Positions 11,277-20,594 are shown, counted from the first letter of the stretch. The stretch: 64,000 nucleotides of DNA from Prostheceraeus crozeri (GCA_907163375.1 CAJQUW010014303.1:744001-808000); one strand, 5' to 3'. Notes: a model not told the origin generated them from the sequence alone. Numbers and translations: made by a program.

Positions 11277-12293
11277 AAAACAGGAATTTTCAATCTTTGC
11301 CATTTGCTGTCAGCAATGAGCGCAGTCTGCTAGCCCATGACATATTTATAGGCGGAACAACAAATGAGATGTGAGTGTCCCAGATGAAGTAAATAATATA
11401 TACTAATATTATTTGATATCTGATATTATTTAATATTTGATATTTCAATCAATTTAATTTCTCTTTTGCATTGCAGCTTCAACACTTTCCTCAGTAATGT
11501 CATCCCTCATATTCAAAGAGTGACAACATTCATTTTTGACAACGCCAGCTGCCACGGACACATCACGGTATCCCATGAGTGGTTGTCCATAAGGAAATTG
11601 CCGCCCTACTCGCCGTTCCTCAACATTGTTGAGAACACATTTTCCGAGTGGAAAGCAAGTGTAAAGAGACGACTGGCCGAGATGCATGCGGAACTTATCC
11701 TTCGATCTCACCAAGAAAGGACGGCGGACTTGGCGACAGTTGCGGAAGTCGCTATCGGTGATGTGACTCAGTATGGTGCACAGAAGGACCAGAACTACTT
11801 CAGACTTTTACAGGGTCGAATTCCTTTGTGTCTGACAAAGTCAGACATTTTGATGTAAATAAATAAGTATTTTTCGGAAAGTGACAGTGTTTTGGCGCGG
11901 TGCTTTGAAGGAGCTATTTTTGGCAGATTGATGTGAAGATATATTGAATTTAGTTAAATTGAAACTTCTTGAAAAACAAATGCTTTTCGCATTTGATCAC
12001 CGTCACATTTAACACGTATATTTCAATCTGAAAATTCATTAGTCAGGAAGGGCAATGATGTGTAAGTTCAACATGCACTACTGCGAGTCTAATTTTAAAA
12101 ATTGTGAAGTAGTTGTATTTGGTTTGGAATTGGTTTTTATTCTATGTACATTTGCCTGGCTATGTCGTATTTGCTTTTGCATTGTCGCATTTGGATGAAC
12201 AAGTGTTCACGTTAGTCTGGCTATGTCGCATTCGCTTTTGCAATGTCGCATTTGAATTTACATGTGTTCACATTTGGTCTCAAATCCTATATT

Positions 12294-14046
12294 TCATGAA
12301 TTATCGTCTTCATCGATCAGGCAATGAGCCTCCCATTCACCAAAGCAGGGAGAGGCACATAGGGCAGGGTCACCACTACAGTCGGGACAGTAGAAAACAG
12401 TTTCGCGTCTTATTCCTTTCTTCCTGCAAACTCTGCATTTTTTTGTTGGCCTTGGTCGATTTTCTCGAGCTGCCAATCCCTTCGGAGCGTGAACATTATG
12501 CGGTTTCAGGATTCGTTGGCGTCCACCAGTTGGACCAATCACACGTCCTTCTCCTGTTTTCAATACAAGCTCAGTTATCAAGTCATTCAAAAATAAGAGA
12601 TAGTCCTTCGAGCCTCCTGACTTGGAATACACAATCCATGCATTGTAGCTTAATATTTGAATGAAATGAAATCCAAGCTTTTGAAACCATTTGAAGGATT
12701 TTCATTCCAGTTTATAAGGATAGGGCCTACATCGCTGAATCTCGATTATCTACACCACCCATTCCTTTAGAATACAAAAAACTGGTAACAGATTTTGAAT
12801 ATATTTCCAGTCCACCTCCTTTGACACGACGAGAAACTTCATTTGTCGATGCACTGTTTGCTGTGTCTATAAAATGAATGATGTTCTTTCCCGAAGCTTT
12901 TTTGTCAACCGCTTTGACAATAAGGACATTTTCATTACGAAAAAACGCTGAACTTTTCAATGGCACGTCGAAATCTCTAATTAGAGCAGGAGCACCTCGA
13001 TTTGGTCGCAGAGTTCCAATCATGGATGTTGATCGATTCAGCAGAAATTGTGCTAATCTCAACGATGAAAAATAATCGTCAATATGTACGGTGCACCCTC
13101 TGTCTAGTAATCCCATCATTAATTCCACAACAACTTTTTCACTGAACGATAAATTATGTGAGTCAGTCACATCACCGGCTATTTGCCGATTTTCCGTTGC
13201 ATTAGAGCAAACCAAGAACTTATAAGAATATCCGCTTGTGCTTTCGCAAAGACACATTGTCAAGATTCTATATCGAGCCCTTTTCGTAGGGATATACCTT
13301 CGCAACATTGAACGACCTTTCCATTTCATTAGGCTTTCATCCACAGAAACTCGACGATCTGGAGTGTATACATGTTGATTGATAGAGTTAATGATAGCAA
13401 TGAAATCACGTATTCTGCACATGGGATCGTCAGGTTGCACAGCATTTGGATCACTGAATCGAAGAAACTTCAGGATTTGCATGAAGTGGTCTCTTGATAG
13501 ACACTCTAGTTTCTGGAAGAACTCAGACTTGTAGATAACATCTTGTGACCAGTAGTGTTTCATTTCTGGTTTCCGATTGATTGCCATAATGAAAAGAATT
13601 CCAATAACCTTGATCTCAACAATAGTGCATACTTTCCATTTTCCAATTGATTTGGGTAAATTTCCGTCAAGACCGATCATTTCGAGACTTTTGTCCAATT
13701 CGTATTCGGCTTTTAGACTGGTACAATCAACGATATGTCTAAGAAGTTCGTCAGTGAAGAATAGATCGATGAAAAAGCTAACGTTCTCACTGTCCTCCGG
13801 TAAATTGATATCACTGTTTAATCCGTGTACACCAGTGAAAGTTGGAAATCCGTCGAAATGATCACTATCAGGCTGAACTTGATGCCATAAATTATCCGTA
13901 TCAGGTGAGCTGTTGTGACTTGCATCTACGAGTTCGTCTTCAGAGGATTCGCAAGTATTATCTTCAGAGGAATCGTCGGTAGACAGGCTCATTATTGCCT
14001 CTGCTAGCTGGGTTGATGCGATTTTACGTCGTCGCATTGTCAACAC
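12294..14046 (-). pseudogene. piggyBac transposase, nearly full length
   Basis: This encodes a cut-and-paste transposase of about 580 residues, the usual family length. The acidic N-terminus is followed by the DDE domain: RRVSVDESLMKWKGR carries the first Asp, HIDDYFSSLRLAQFLL the second, and MGGVDNRD the third. A C-terminal Cys/His-rich zinc domain follows (KKCRVCRKKG and YCPDCSGDPALCASPC) and ends ...CLIDEDDNS at a TGA complementing 12294-12296. The frame shifts once near 12720, just after VDNRD, and one in-frame TGA follows in the segment read as KSFKWFQKLGFHF. So two lesions are visible. Start chosen at MLTMRRRKIAS; an internal Met four codons in is equally possible. The close match to the family argues for a recent copy. 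Confidence 0.9.
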
Positions 14047-14482
14047 GAAAAATAAAATGAGTGAAATATCAGCAGTTGAACTAGATAGTGCATCAAACGT
14101 TTAATGACGATTTTGAAATTTCAAAACTAACCTATATTCAGACCAAATATCAATGACGTGTAGATCAACTCTTATTTGAATTAACATAGATATTGAACAC
14201 CAGGACAGTAAAGTACAAATGATATGTTCAGACTCTTGATAATGATAACAAAAATTCTTGTCAGTAGTGTTAATACATTCTTGTCTATATTAATTTTACT
14301 ATGTTTATTGAGAAGGCAAACGAATACTAGTAAAGACTTCCGCAAATATATTATCATCTTACATGTATTGATGTATTAATGTAATTGTATCTGTACTATT
14401 TCAAATATAATTTAATGTAATTTAATGCAATTTTGGTAGCAATGAATTTGTTTTTAACTCGTGTTTTCAGAGTTTTTATGAG

Positions 14483-14501
14483 GGACGAGCAGTGCTCGTC
14501 C
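14483..14501. repeat. Hairpin in right piggyBac inverted repeat
   Basis: GGACGAGC - AGT - GCTCGTCC, the counterpart of the left-end hairpin in inverted context. Confidence 0.85.
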
Positions 14502-14525
14502 TCGGCACTTGTGACAATGTTCAAT

Positions 14526-14529
14526 TTAA
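14526..14529. repeat. TTAA target-site duplication, right side of piggyBac
   Basis: TTAA, 14 nt outside the right CAAGTG motif, mirrors the left end. A second TTAA follows at 14530-14533; the spacing favours the first. Confidence 0.75.
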
Positions 14530-15600
14530 TTAACTCGGTAGCTGAAAGAAAATCACAGGGACGAGCAGTGCTCGTCCTCCGTCCTCAAGAGGCTTAAAAA
14601 CTTGTTACTATTTACACTACTTACAACAGATTTAGTACCGATTCCAAAAAGGCAAGTGTGGTATTCACAAGGGAAGAAGTCAGTTTCCCAAGCTGTCGGC
14701 GATTGCAAAGTCAGTCCTAATACATTTCTTACAGCATCTCTGATGGAGCTTCTGGAATAACCTTGAGCCATCCATCTCGGCTGTACAATATTTTTAACAT
14801 TATTGAAATCTCCATACGTAGCACAATGTGTTGCCCACCTGTAAATTTGACTAGACAAAATTGAACGAAATACATGAGGTGGGTGAAACGACGACTGAGG
14901 CAAAATGCAATGAGTATCCGTGGGCTTAAAATCCACTCGGAACAAAACTTTATGGTTGGATTTATACAGTAGAAGGTCAAAAAACGCATTTTGTGCAGAT
15001 CAAATGACATTTCAACATTGATTGTAGGAAACAGATTATCTACAAAATCATAAAACACAAACAATTCACTTTGTGAAAAATCCCAGGTCAGAAAAACATC
15101 ATCAATAAATCGTATCCAAAAAGATGGATGTTTATAACAAAGCAACAGTTTTTCTTCCCAGTCAGTTAAAAAAATATTTGCGTATGAAGGACCGAATGGG
15201 CAACCCATCGCAGTCCCCTGCACTTGCAAAAACTTCACCTCGAAACGCAAAATTATTATTGTTCACGATAATTTTCAGCATAGTAAGAAGAGTTAAATCA
15301 GGCCTCTTACTGTCCGGAAATTTTAAAAAGGCTCTCCCCACAGCAGTAACTCCTTCCTCGGTCGGAATGTTGGTGTAAAGTGAGCTTATGTCTAAAGTCA
15401 CAAGGAAAGTCTGTGTTTTTAATTCAATGTCTCAATGTCATGAAAGAGAGAGATGACATGCATGGAGTCACGAACAAAACTCTTACTAACTCCAAAAAAT
15501 ACTCCAAAAAGAGTAGCACAGGTTCTAGTCATGCTCCCACAATCAATAGCAATAGGCCTTCCAGGAGGCATAGAAGAAAATATCCAATGACTTTAATATG
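14530..15600 (-). mobile_element. Penelope-like element, reverse transcriptase half
   Basis: Minus-strand frames give a PLE reverse transcriptase in order: RPIAIDCGSMTRTCATLF-like sequence (about 15560-15500), VTLDISSLYTNIPTEEG (motif A, about 15400), LQVQGTAMGCPFGPSYANIF (about 15220) and FWIRFIDDVFLTWDFSQ (catalytic IDD box, about 15115). A thumb-like tail ends around 14560. The copy is 5'-truncated near 15600 and crosses at least three frames. It faces the GIY-YIG half at 5477-5932 across the piggyBac. Confidence 0.85.
14559..14577. repeat. Third copy of the piggyBac-end hairpin, outside the element
   Basis: GGACGAGC-AGT-GCTCGTCC lies about 30 bp beyond the right TTAA, within a 23-bp stretch identical to the right inverted repeat. 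In the PLE frame it would encode EDEHCSS-like residues. Confidence 0.75.
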
Positions 15601-15965
15601 AGTAGTGAAAACTGTGCCCTACTTGCGAGGGATAGGTGCATGTAAAATTTAGTGTTGTGAGTAGGAACATGGATGGGTAGGCCTACATGTATAATTCAGT
15701 GTTATGAATAGGAACATGTATGACATCTGTTTTACTGGATAGGTACATGTGTTTAGTACACTCGGTTGAGTACACTGTGTTTCGGAACGTCTATGAGCGA
15801 ACTTGTGTGACTTGGTTCTGAGCACTTGGGTACGTACCGATAGACGTCCGTTGTTTGATTTTGAATGGGTTTGCTCAATTGCGACTATTGTGACTATTGC
15901 AACCATTGTAATCAAGATGACAGTCACATTGATTTTCCTTTTTACGTAGACAAACTATGCTATAA

Positions 15966-16493
15966 ATGTGCGATAGTTGTTTGATGACATACATAATGAT
16001 GACTAATATCCCAACGTCGTGGGTTGTCGCAAGAGACCTTGGATATTCGTTCAAAGCCATAGAAACTGTAACAAATCTCAGTGAAAATATCAACGCTGGT
16101 GATTTAGTTAATCGACTAATGGATCTAGATGAGCATGCTATGAATCATAATTTGGATCGTAGGTGGATAGAGGATTTCTCCATGCTACACTGCAATGATA
16201 GTGAAATTAGGAGGATGAAATTGGAACGATATGGAAAGAAGGAGACATCTGACAGTGTTTTAATAAAAAGTTCTCCCAATAAAAGTGACTTCAGAAGGAA
16301 ATTAGAAGAAGAGACATTTAAATCATTATGTGAACAGAACTGCGTTAAATGTTTTAAACAGGAACGATCCCTTCTCTTTTTACCATGTTCTCATAGCGTT
16401 ATGTGTTCTACATGTTATGTACCCTTTGAAACTTCATCTTTTCCCCTTTGTGATCAAGAAATATCTTCAACAGTCACTGTATATCGTGCATGA
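15966..16493 (+). CDS. UBA-like plus RING finger protein, IAP C-terminus type
   Basis: 175 residues. The N-terminal third contains a UBA-like helical stretch (LGYSFKAIETVTNLSE, NAGDLVNRLMDLDEHA). The C-terminus is a RING finger of the kind that ends IAP proteins: Cys pair CVKC, then LLFLPCSHSVMCSTC and LCDQEI, finishing about ten residues later. IAP-type RINGs are E3 ubiquitin ligases that restrain cell death. No BIR repeat is present. Viruses often carry such genes, but a host origin is possible. The stop overlaps the palindrome and AP-1 site of the next promoter. TATAAAT lies just upstream, at about 15960. Confidence 0.6.
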   Translation: MCDSCLMTYIMMTNIPTSWVVARDLGYSFKAIETVTNLSENINAGDLVNRLMDLDEHAMNHNLDRRWIEDFSMLHCNDSEIRRMKLERYGKKETSDSVLIKSSPNKSDFRRKLEEETFKSLCEQNCVKCFKQERSLLFLPCSHSVMCSTCYVPFETSSFPLCDQEISSTVTVYRA

Positions 16494-16557
16494 TGAGTCA
16501 TCATGCACGTCTGTGATTGGTCACTATTGTGTCTTTGTGTGGCTTTTCTATATAAGG
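16485..16557 (+). promoter_or_regulatory. Promoter module: AP-1 palindrome, CCAAT, TATA
   Basis: A 25-bp palindrome (arms CGTGCATGATGA and TCATCATGCACG around one G, 16485-16509) contains TGAGTCA, the AP-1 site (16494-16500). An inverted CCAAT box follows (ATTGG, 16516-16520), then TATATAAGG (16549-16557), 47 bp before the next ATG at 16604. The order fits an RNA polymerase II promoter. Confidence 0.55.
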
Positions 16558-16603
16558 AGGGCATTGTACCGTTATATTTCAAGCATAATTTGAGCCTAAT
16601 ACA

Positions 16604-17227
16604 ATGTCAATCAGCATGTCGTTCACTACCAACATTCCCATTTCAAAAATTTACCGAAGTCAACTCTTCCCCGGCAATATATTTTATTCTGCCGTAAATA
16701 TAACTGGCTATAAAGCGGATTTGGTGGATCTGATGGAGGAAATAGTGAAGTATTTCCGCTGCGGAGAGGACGTTGTGGTGCAGAGAATGTTAATGAGAGT
16801 CGTGAACAACGCTCTTACACGAGTTGCAAGATTTTGGCTCAATGAAGTATTTCGCCCACTAGCTCAAACGGAGATTGTACCGGAATACTCTCGCTGTTGG
16901 TGCAGCAGTATCCAACGGAAACTCAACACATGTCTCCATGACATTATCACCTCCAGCTACTATGACGAGAAGGGTGACAAATGTAAATTGGACTTATTCA
17001 GTGGACCGCCATCAGTAAGCATCAATGTGGCTGCTCAAGGACATTCTGAGGTGATCAGTTTGCGGGCATACTATGCCAATATTTTAAAGACTTTCCATTT
17101 AAAGCCCTGCTGTATGTGCTGTCCTATTTCAAAATATCTAATGAAAGACATTGAGCAGCTCATAACTGCTACAAATCAGACTCTAGCCGATGTGAGTGTG
17201 TATCACTTTCCCTCTACAACTTGTTAA
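16604..17227 (+). CDS. Unrecognised 207-residue protein of the virus-like cluster
   Basis: The ORF is uninterrupted and sits directly behind a strong-looking promoter module. The sequence is mixed alpha/beta, with several Cys residues late in the protein (PCCMCCPISKYL, about residues 165-176) and an amphipathic helical stretch near the N-terminus (LVDLMEEIVKYF). I recognise no domain. An ATG four codons downstream (MSFTTN) could also start it. An AATAAA follows at about 17355, which may serve as its poly(A) signal. Confidence 0.5.
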   Translation: MSISMSFTTNIPISKIYRSQLFPGNIFYSAVNITGYKADLVDLMEEIVKYFRCGEDVVVQRMLMRVVNNALTRVARFWLNEVFRPLAQTEIVPEYSRCWCSSIQRKLNTCLHDIITSSYYDEKGDKCKLDLFSGPPSVSINVAAQGHSEVISLRAYYANILKTFHLKPCCMCCPISKYLMKDIEQLITATNQTLADVSVYHFPSTTC

Positions 17228-17411
17228 GTGTTTTGTGTAATTTTATAAGTACCATCAACAAACTCTGCGTGATATGTGAATGCTTGTAAACTTCTGTGTA
17301 TAATGTTGTAAGTACTAAGCAAAAATTGTAATTGTATTATCTATTTCCATATTAGAATAAAAATGTCTGTAAAACGGAAGTCAGGAACCTTCAAGTCAGT
17401 TTAAAAAGGCG

Positions 17412-17726
17412 TTGCGAAAGTTAAACAGGATACATGATAATAAGAAGTGTAAATTGATTCAAAATTCAAGTGATGATTTCATTCGCGATTTAGCTTTTGC
17501 AATACACAAATGTCTACCTATTTACAAGCCTCTATTGAATGCTGGCTCTTTGAATAGCATAAAAAAGTTTTCAAATCCAAGGAGTAGTGATAAGAAAAGG
17601 CGAAACTTAATTCAGCGCGGTGGTGGTGGGTTTCTAAGTATGTTAAATGATATTGGAAACAGTATTAATGGTGTAATCAATAGTCCGCTTGGAAGGATTG
17701 CAGCAACTGCTGCAATGTTAATATAA
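17412..17726 (+). CDS. Basic protein with Gly-rich hydrophobic tail
   Basis: 104 residues: a Lys/Arg-rich first half, KKRRNLIQRGGGGFLSML in the middle, then a hydrophobic C-terminus (NSPLGRIAATAAMLI). Small basic proteins with a Gly-Gly-Phe step into a hydrophobic tail occur in Polinton/adintovirus-type genomes as minor virion proteins. The likeness is in composition and layout only. The gene directly precedes the second promoter module. Confidence 0.45.
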   Translation: MRKLNRIHDNKKCKLIQNSSDDFIRDLAFAIHKCLPIYKPLLNAGSLNSIKKFSNPRSSDKKRRNLIQRGGGGFLSMLNDIGNSINGVINSPLGRIAATAAMLI

Positions 17727-17740
17727 CGTTAACGAATCAT

Positions 17741-17793
17741 AAAGTGACACGTCATCACTTTGATTGATGAGTCATATATAGGTGTATATAAGG
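17741..17793 (+). promoter_or_regulatory. Second promoter module: AP-1 and TATA
   Basis: AAAGTGA/TCACTTT arms (17741-17761) flank a TGACACGTCA CRE-like site. TGAGTCA follows at 17768-17774 and TATATAAGG at 17785-17793. It shares TGAGTCA and the exact TATATAAGG with the module at 16485-16557. Confidence 0.5.
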
Positions 17794-17877
17794 AAGACGC
17801 TTTAATGATATTTTATCACTTTCAAGTGACAATTCATTTGCGCTGGTTGAAAGCTCCGAATTAGTACTTGTTGAAAC

Positions 17878-18042
17878 ATGACTCAGAAAATGTATACAAT
17901 CAGAGAGGAAGGTGATGCTTTTGAGCAAGATCTGTTGGAGCTTCGTCCGACACGAAAGGTACAAGGGATTGGAAATACAATCTACTTTCAAACCTTGAAA
18001 GAAAATGAAGGTACAAATGAAGGTTCTTCAACTAGTCTATGA
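17878..18042 (+). CDS. Small 54-residue ORF behind the second promoter module
   Basis: The first ATG after the TATATAAGG box (85 bp downstream) opens MTQKMYTIREEGDAFEQDLL..., an acidic then basic short protein ending ...GSSTSL. A second ORF in another frame (18005-18229, basic stretch KKRGRKSKDGNPKLKLKRQD) overlaps it. One may be the real product, or the two may be joined by splicing. Function unknown. AATAAA at about 18267 may end the transcript. Confidence 0.35.
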   Translation: MTQKMYTIREEGDAFEQDLLELRPTRKVQGIGNTIYFQTLKENEGTNEGSSTSL

Positions 18043-18299
18043 ACCACTACCAATTGATAAATGCTTAATTAACATTGATAAGACTGCTTCAAGTGATGGG
18101 AAGGAAGAGAGCAAAAAGCGAGGGCGGAAATCTAAAGATGGGAATCCTAAATTGAAGTTGAAGCGCCAAGATGCTGACTTGAAAACTTTCTATAATCCTA
18201 ATTGTGATGAGGAAACACAAATGTTTTAATTTGTAAATGTAACTTGAAAGTTTCTATTCTGAATGTAAATAAACGTGATCTGGAACATGTGTCTGTTTT

Positions 18300-19550
18300 G
18301 TTGTTCTAAGCAAAATTAGCGGGATGATGAGTTTAATGTTAATGGAATTATGTTCACTGAGGGCGCTTTTTCTGTCTCTCGATATCGGAAGGGTCTACAC
18401 GTTTGACCAATGTAAAACTCGTGACATAGCATGCACAAGATTAACTCATGTTCTTCAGGAGTTAAACACCTTAATTTTTATAATCCTATAAATAGAGGTA
18501 TTTGAACAAACATGTGAATTACGTGTAGTCTATTGATATCTAAGTTACAACGGGCAGAAAAAAGACAGTAACTGCATTCAAATGAATGAATATTGTGAGG
18601 CATGTAAGCCTGTCCATTTTTGACTTGGGATCTACTATTTGTTGCACTGATAGTGTTACTTACAAAGTAACTATAGATAGTTTACACTGTTATTCATGAA
18701 GTCCCAATCATCATGATGAAGCTGATCAGCCAATGAGATGGAATCCGACAGTCTGTTAACGATGCACTAAAAAAGTTTTTCGAACTTCACGATTTCAGAA
18801 TTTGTAGGTCACTAAGATCATAAAGTCGGATCGCTCCCAATACACTAATTGAACTAATTTCCCATAATTTGTATGTCTCATCTGAAGTTCTCTGCATCCA
18901 TTCGCTCATCCGTTTTTATGATCTTACATCCGCCTGTCATTCCTTAATCTCCGAAACTTACTCTCGCTCGTAAAAATCACCATCCGCCAAATTTCTATTC
19001 ACATGCATTTTTTCTTTATCTTCCTCTCAATCTCCTTTGTACTCGCAACAAGCGATCTCAGTTTTCTCATACCGGCCTTGAGCAGACCGTTCTACACCGT
19101 TGCAGAAGACAATCACTTATTCCACATTATTAGTAACTCTACTGCGGATGAAAATTTGTTATACAGCATATAAGAGCCTAAGCAGTGGGTGGTTGCTGCG
19201 TTCTATTGACTTCCTTTTCTAATGGTAGAACATTTTTATTCACTAAAACTCGCTTTGTGTCTCGCTCTCAACCTGAAAATTATTCTTTTGCTAAAAGTCA
19301 GAAGTTAAACAATCTCGGATGTTACCATCTTCAATGCTGAAAAGCCAACCGCCTCTACTATGACCCATTTGTCTTTAGTCCTTATCATTTTTCTCCTTCA
19401 GTTTTACTGCCTTCATTTCGTTGATCGTGTGTAGGCATGCTTGAGTACAATAAACTTCAAAATCAAAGCTTTTTGATACCAGTGGGCTTTTAATATTCAT
19501 AGATATAATTATTCAATTCAATGACTAACTTATCCATGCCATATACATTA
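18300..19550. other. No recognisable feature
   Basis: AT-rich DNA without a credible ORF, repeat or RNA gene that I can see. Confidence 0.5.
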
Positions 19551-19551
19551 G

Positions 19552-19800
19552 AGCATAGAAATATATTGTTTATCTGAAGTTGACTAGAATGGAAATTGAC
19601 TCAAGGTCGCGGCACATCCGGGGGAACTAAGTTGGGGCATCAACCACCAATGAAAAGCTTACAATCGCACATGTGATTGATTCTAACCCAATCATAAAGC
19701 CGTTGACAAGTGTATCTAAGTCAAAATGCGTGCGATTTTTGTGCCACTATTTTGTATTGCATGAAGCTTTACTTCCATACTAGAGGTTTTATTATCAATT
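19552..19800 (+). repeat. Left arm of about 240-bp inverted repeat
   Basis: Matches the reverse complement of 22537-22787 along nearly its whole length. Shared phrases include TTGACTAGAATGGAAATTGA, CAAGGTCGCGGCACATCCG and TGCGTGCGATTTTTGTGCC. A few indels separate the arms. The family is unknown. Confidence 0.85.
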
Positions 19801-19852
19801 TCTATGCATTAGAGTGATCAATGCTTTCATATATATATATATATATATATAT

Positions 19853-20211
19853 ATGATAAAAAAAAACAAATTGTCTTTTCTCAACCGGACATGTTTCAGT
19901 GTTCATTACACCATCATCAGCGGACAAATCGTTAAAATAAAGTAAAATTCGCCTTATGTATGAAATCACTAAAGCATGGAAATTGAATAAAATTAACAAT
20001 TGCTAGTCAGACAATCCGAGGTAGAGAGGGTGAGATCCGTTCCGTTCGTTGGACAGGCATTTCACATCTTGCTTGATTAAAATAGATTCCAGAATAAAGG
20101 GCAACTTGTACCGACCTATGACCTTAAAGTTCGTTTTCTCAGGACTGTGTTCATGCATAGAAATTTCTGTCAAGACAGGGTAACCTTTAAGATGCTCAGC
20201 GATGCGAGTAT
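19853..20211 (-). repeat. Left arm of PLE palindrome (inverted PLE 3' end)
   Basis: Near-perfect reverse complement of 20396-20744, separated by a 184-bp spacer. It carries the last part of the PLE endonuclease frame and its 3' UTR on the minus strand. The identity of the arms indicates a recent event. Confidence 0.9.
19872..19926 (-). ncRNA. Hammerhead ribozyme-like motif A (minus strand)
   Basis: Inverted copy of motif B (20670-20726): CUGAUGA complements 19914-19920, GAAAC complements 19893-19897, and the GUC cleavage triplet complements 19888-19890. Confidence 0.6.
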
Positions 20212-20594
20212 CAAGAGGGCGATTATCGAACACTACCATCAAACCGGTTTTCAAAACCTCCAAAATGAGTGATTATTTTCCTAACAAAGATAAGATTTCC
20301 AGCGGTCTGAAATCGAATGTTGTTTACAAATACTTTTGTGACCGTTGCAATATGCGGTACATCGGCGCTACAAAACGCCATCTTCATACTCGCATCGCTG
20401 AGCATCTTAAAGGTTACCCTGTCTTGACAGAAATTTCTATGCATGAACACAGTCCTGAGAAAACGAACTTTAAGGTCATAGGTCGGTACAAGTTGCCCTT
20501 TATTCTGGAATCTATTTTAATCAAGCAAGATGTGAAATGCCTGTCCAACGAACGGAACGGATCTCACCCTCTCTACCTCGGATTGTCTGACTAG
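20202..20594 (+). pseudogene. PLE GIY-YIG endonuclease, C-terminal fragment
   Basis: This reads as the endonuclease end of a PLE polyprotein: SNVVYKYFCDRCNMRYIGAT carries the Cys pair and GIY-YIG core, and TRIAEHLKGYPVLTEISMHE the following helix. The family-typical end is at TAG (20592-20594). Only the last 130 residues remain; the reverse transcriptase is absent. The second half of this frame is duplicated in inverted orientation at 20003-20211. The 3' UTR holds a hammerhead-like motif and then a (TA)n run. Confidence 0.8.

Larger units (their letters stand above)
7597..11312 (+). mobile_element. DDE transposon of unassigned superfamily, nested in the mariner-type gene
   Basis: Transposase exon sequence stops at ...CATATTT (7596) and resumes at about 11313 (TTTGCC...), which leaves TTT as a possible 3-bp target duplication. 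The proposed ends are loosely inverted: GGGTGAAATT on the left and GATTGAAAATT on the right (reverse complement). The 3.7 kb between them holds one transposase gene (8420-10576). Around it are five copies of CCGTCGCTGACG, two left and three right. The exact ends are uncertain by about 10 bp. Confidence 0.65.
6829..11858 (+). pseudogene. Intron-containing IS630-type DDE transposase, split by an insertion
   Basis: Exons: 6829-7179, 7261-7338, 7434-about 7596, then about 11313-11370 and 11477-11858. The introns 7180-7260, 7339-7433 and 11371-11476 have clean GT..AG ends and keep the frame. The N-terminus is a helix-turn-helix (ELARAMGIGRTTAYSTVRRF, about residues 35-55). The catalytic core shows the first Asp in LIFIDEAGFNLW, the second in FIFDNASCHG, and the Glu in PPYSPFLNIVENTFSEWK, with about 30 residues between the second Asp and the Glu. 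An in-frame TAG after VVAGRRG (about 7580) and a one-base shift at the insertion join make it inactive. The host exon sequence resumes as SNERSLLAHDIFIGGTTNE at about 11315, so the break is an insertion and not a very long intron. Confidence 0.85.
6538..12287 (+). mobile_element. IS630/Tc1/mariner-type element with introns, carrying a nested transposon
   Basis: Both ends abut TA (6536-6537 and 12288-12289), the target duplication of this superfamily. The terminal repeats match inwards for about 55 bp: GGTTTTGCGACCCAAATGTG on the left and GGATTTGAGACCAAATGTG on the right (reverse complement). Inside lie repeated TGTCGCATTTGG-type units (about 6560-6735 and 12110-12270), likely subterminal transposase-binding repeats. 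The transposase (6829-11858) keeps three small introns and is interrupted by another transposon at about 7597-11312. Without that insert the element is about 2.0 kb. It landed one base before the complement of the piggyBac stop codon region, in its 3' UTR. Confidence 0.85.
5937..14525 (-). mobile_element. piggyBac element, carrying a nested insertion
   Basis: The element runs between TTAA duplications at 5933-5936 and 14526-14529. Its ends match in inverted orientation: CAAGTGTCGAGGACGAGC (left, from 5951) against CAAGTGCCGAGGACGAGC (right, reverse complement of about 14511-14494), each followed by a short hairpin. The first 14 nt have diverged more. The transposase gene (12294-14046, minus strand) is followed at once by an inserted IS630/mariner-type element (6538-12287). 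Without that insert the piggyBac would be about 2.8 kb, a normal size. The low-level decay of the transposase suggests a modest age. Confidence 0.8.
15640..18290 (+). mobile_element. Virus-like gene cluster (candidate large-DNA-virus or Polinton-type fossil)
   Basis: Four short, densely packed + strand ORFs with no introns, short gaps, and TATA-like boxes ahead of three of them: a RING protein, a 207-codon protein, a basic protein with a Gly-rich hydrophobic tail, and a small ORF. This density is unlike the surrounding DNA and resembles a segment of an integrated dsDNA virus or Polinton-like element. No polymerase, integrase or capsid gene is visible, so it is at most a partial copy. The longer frames are uninterrupted, which suggests it is not very old. 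Family assignment is a guess. Confidence 0.4.
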
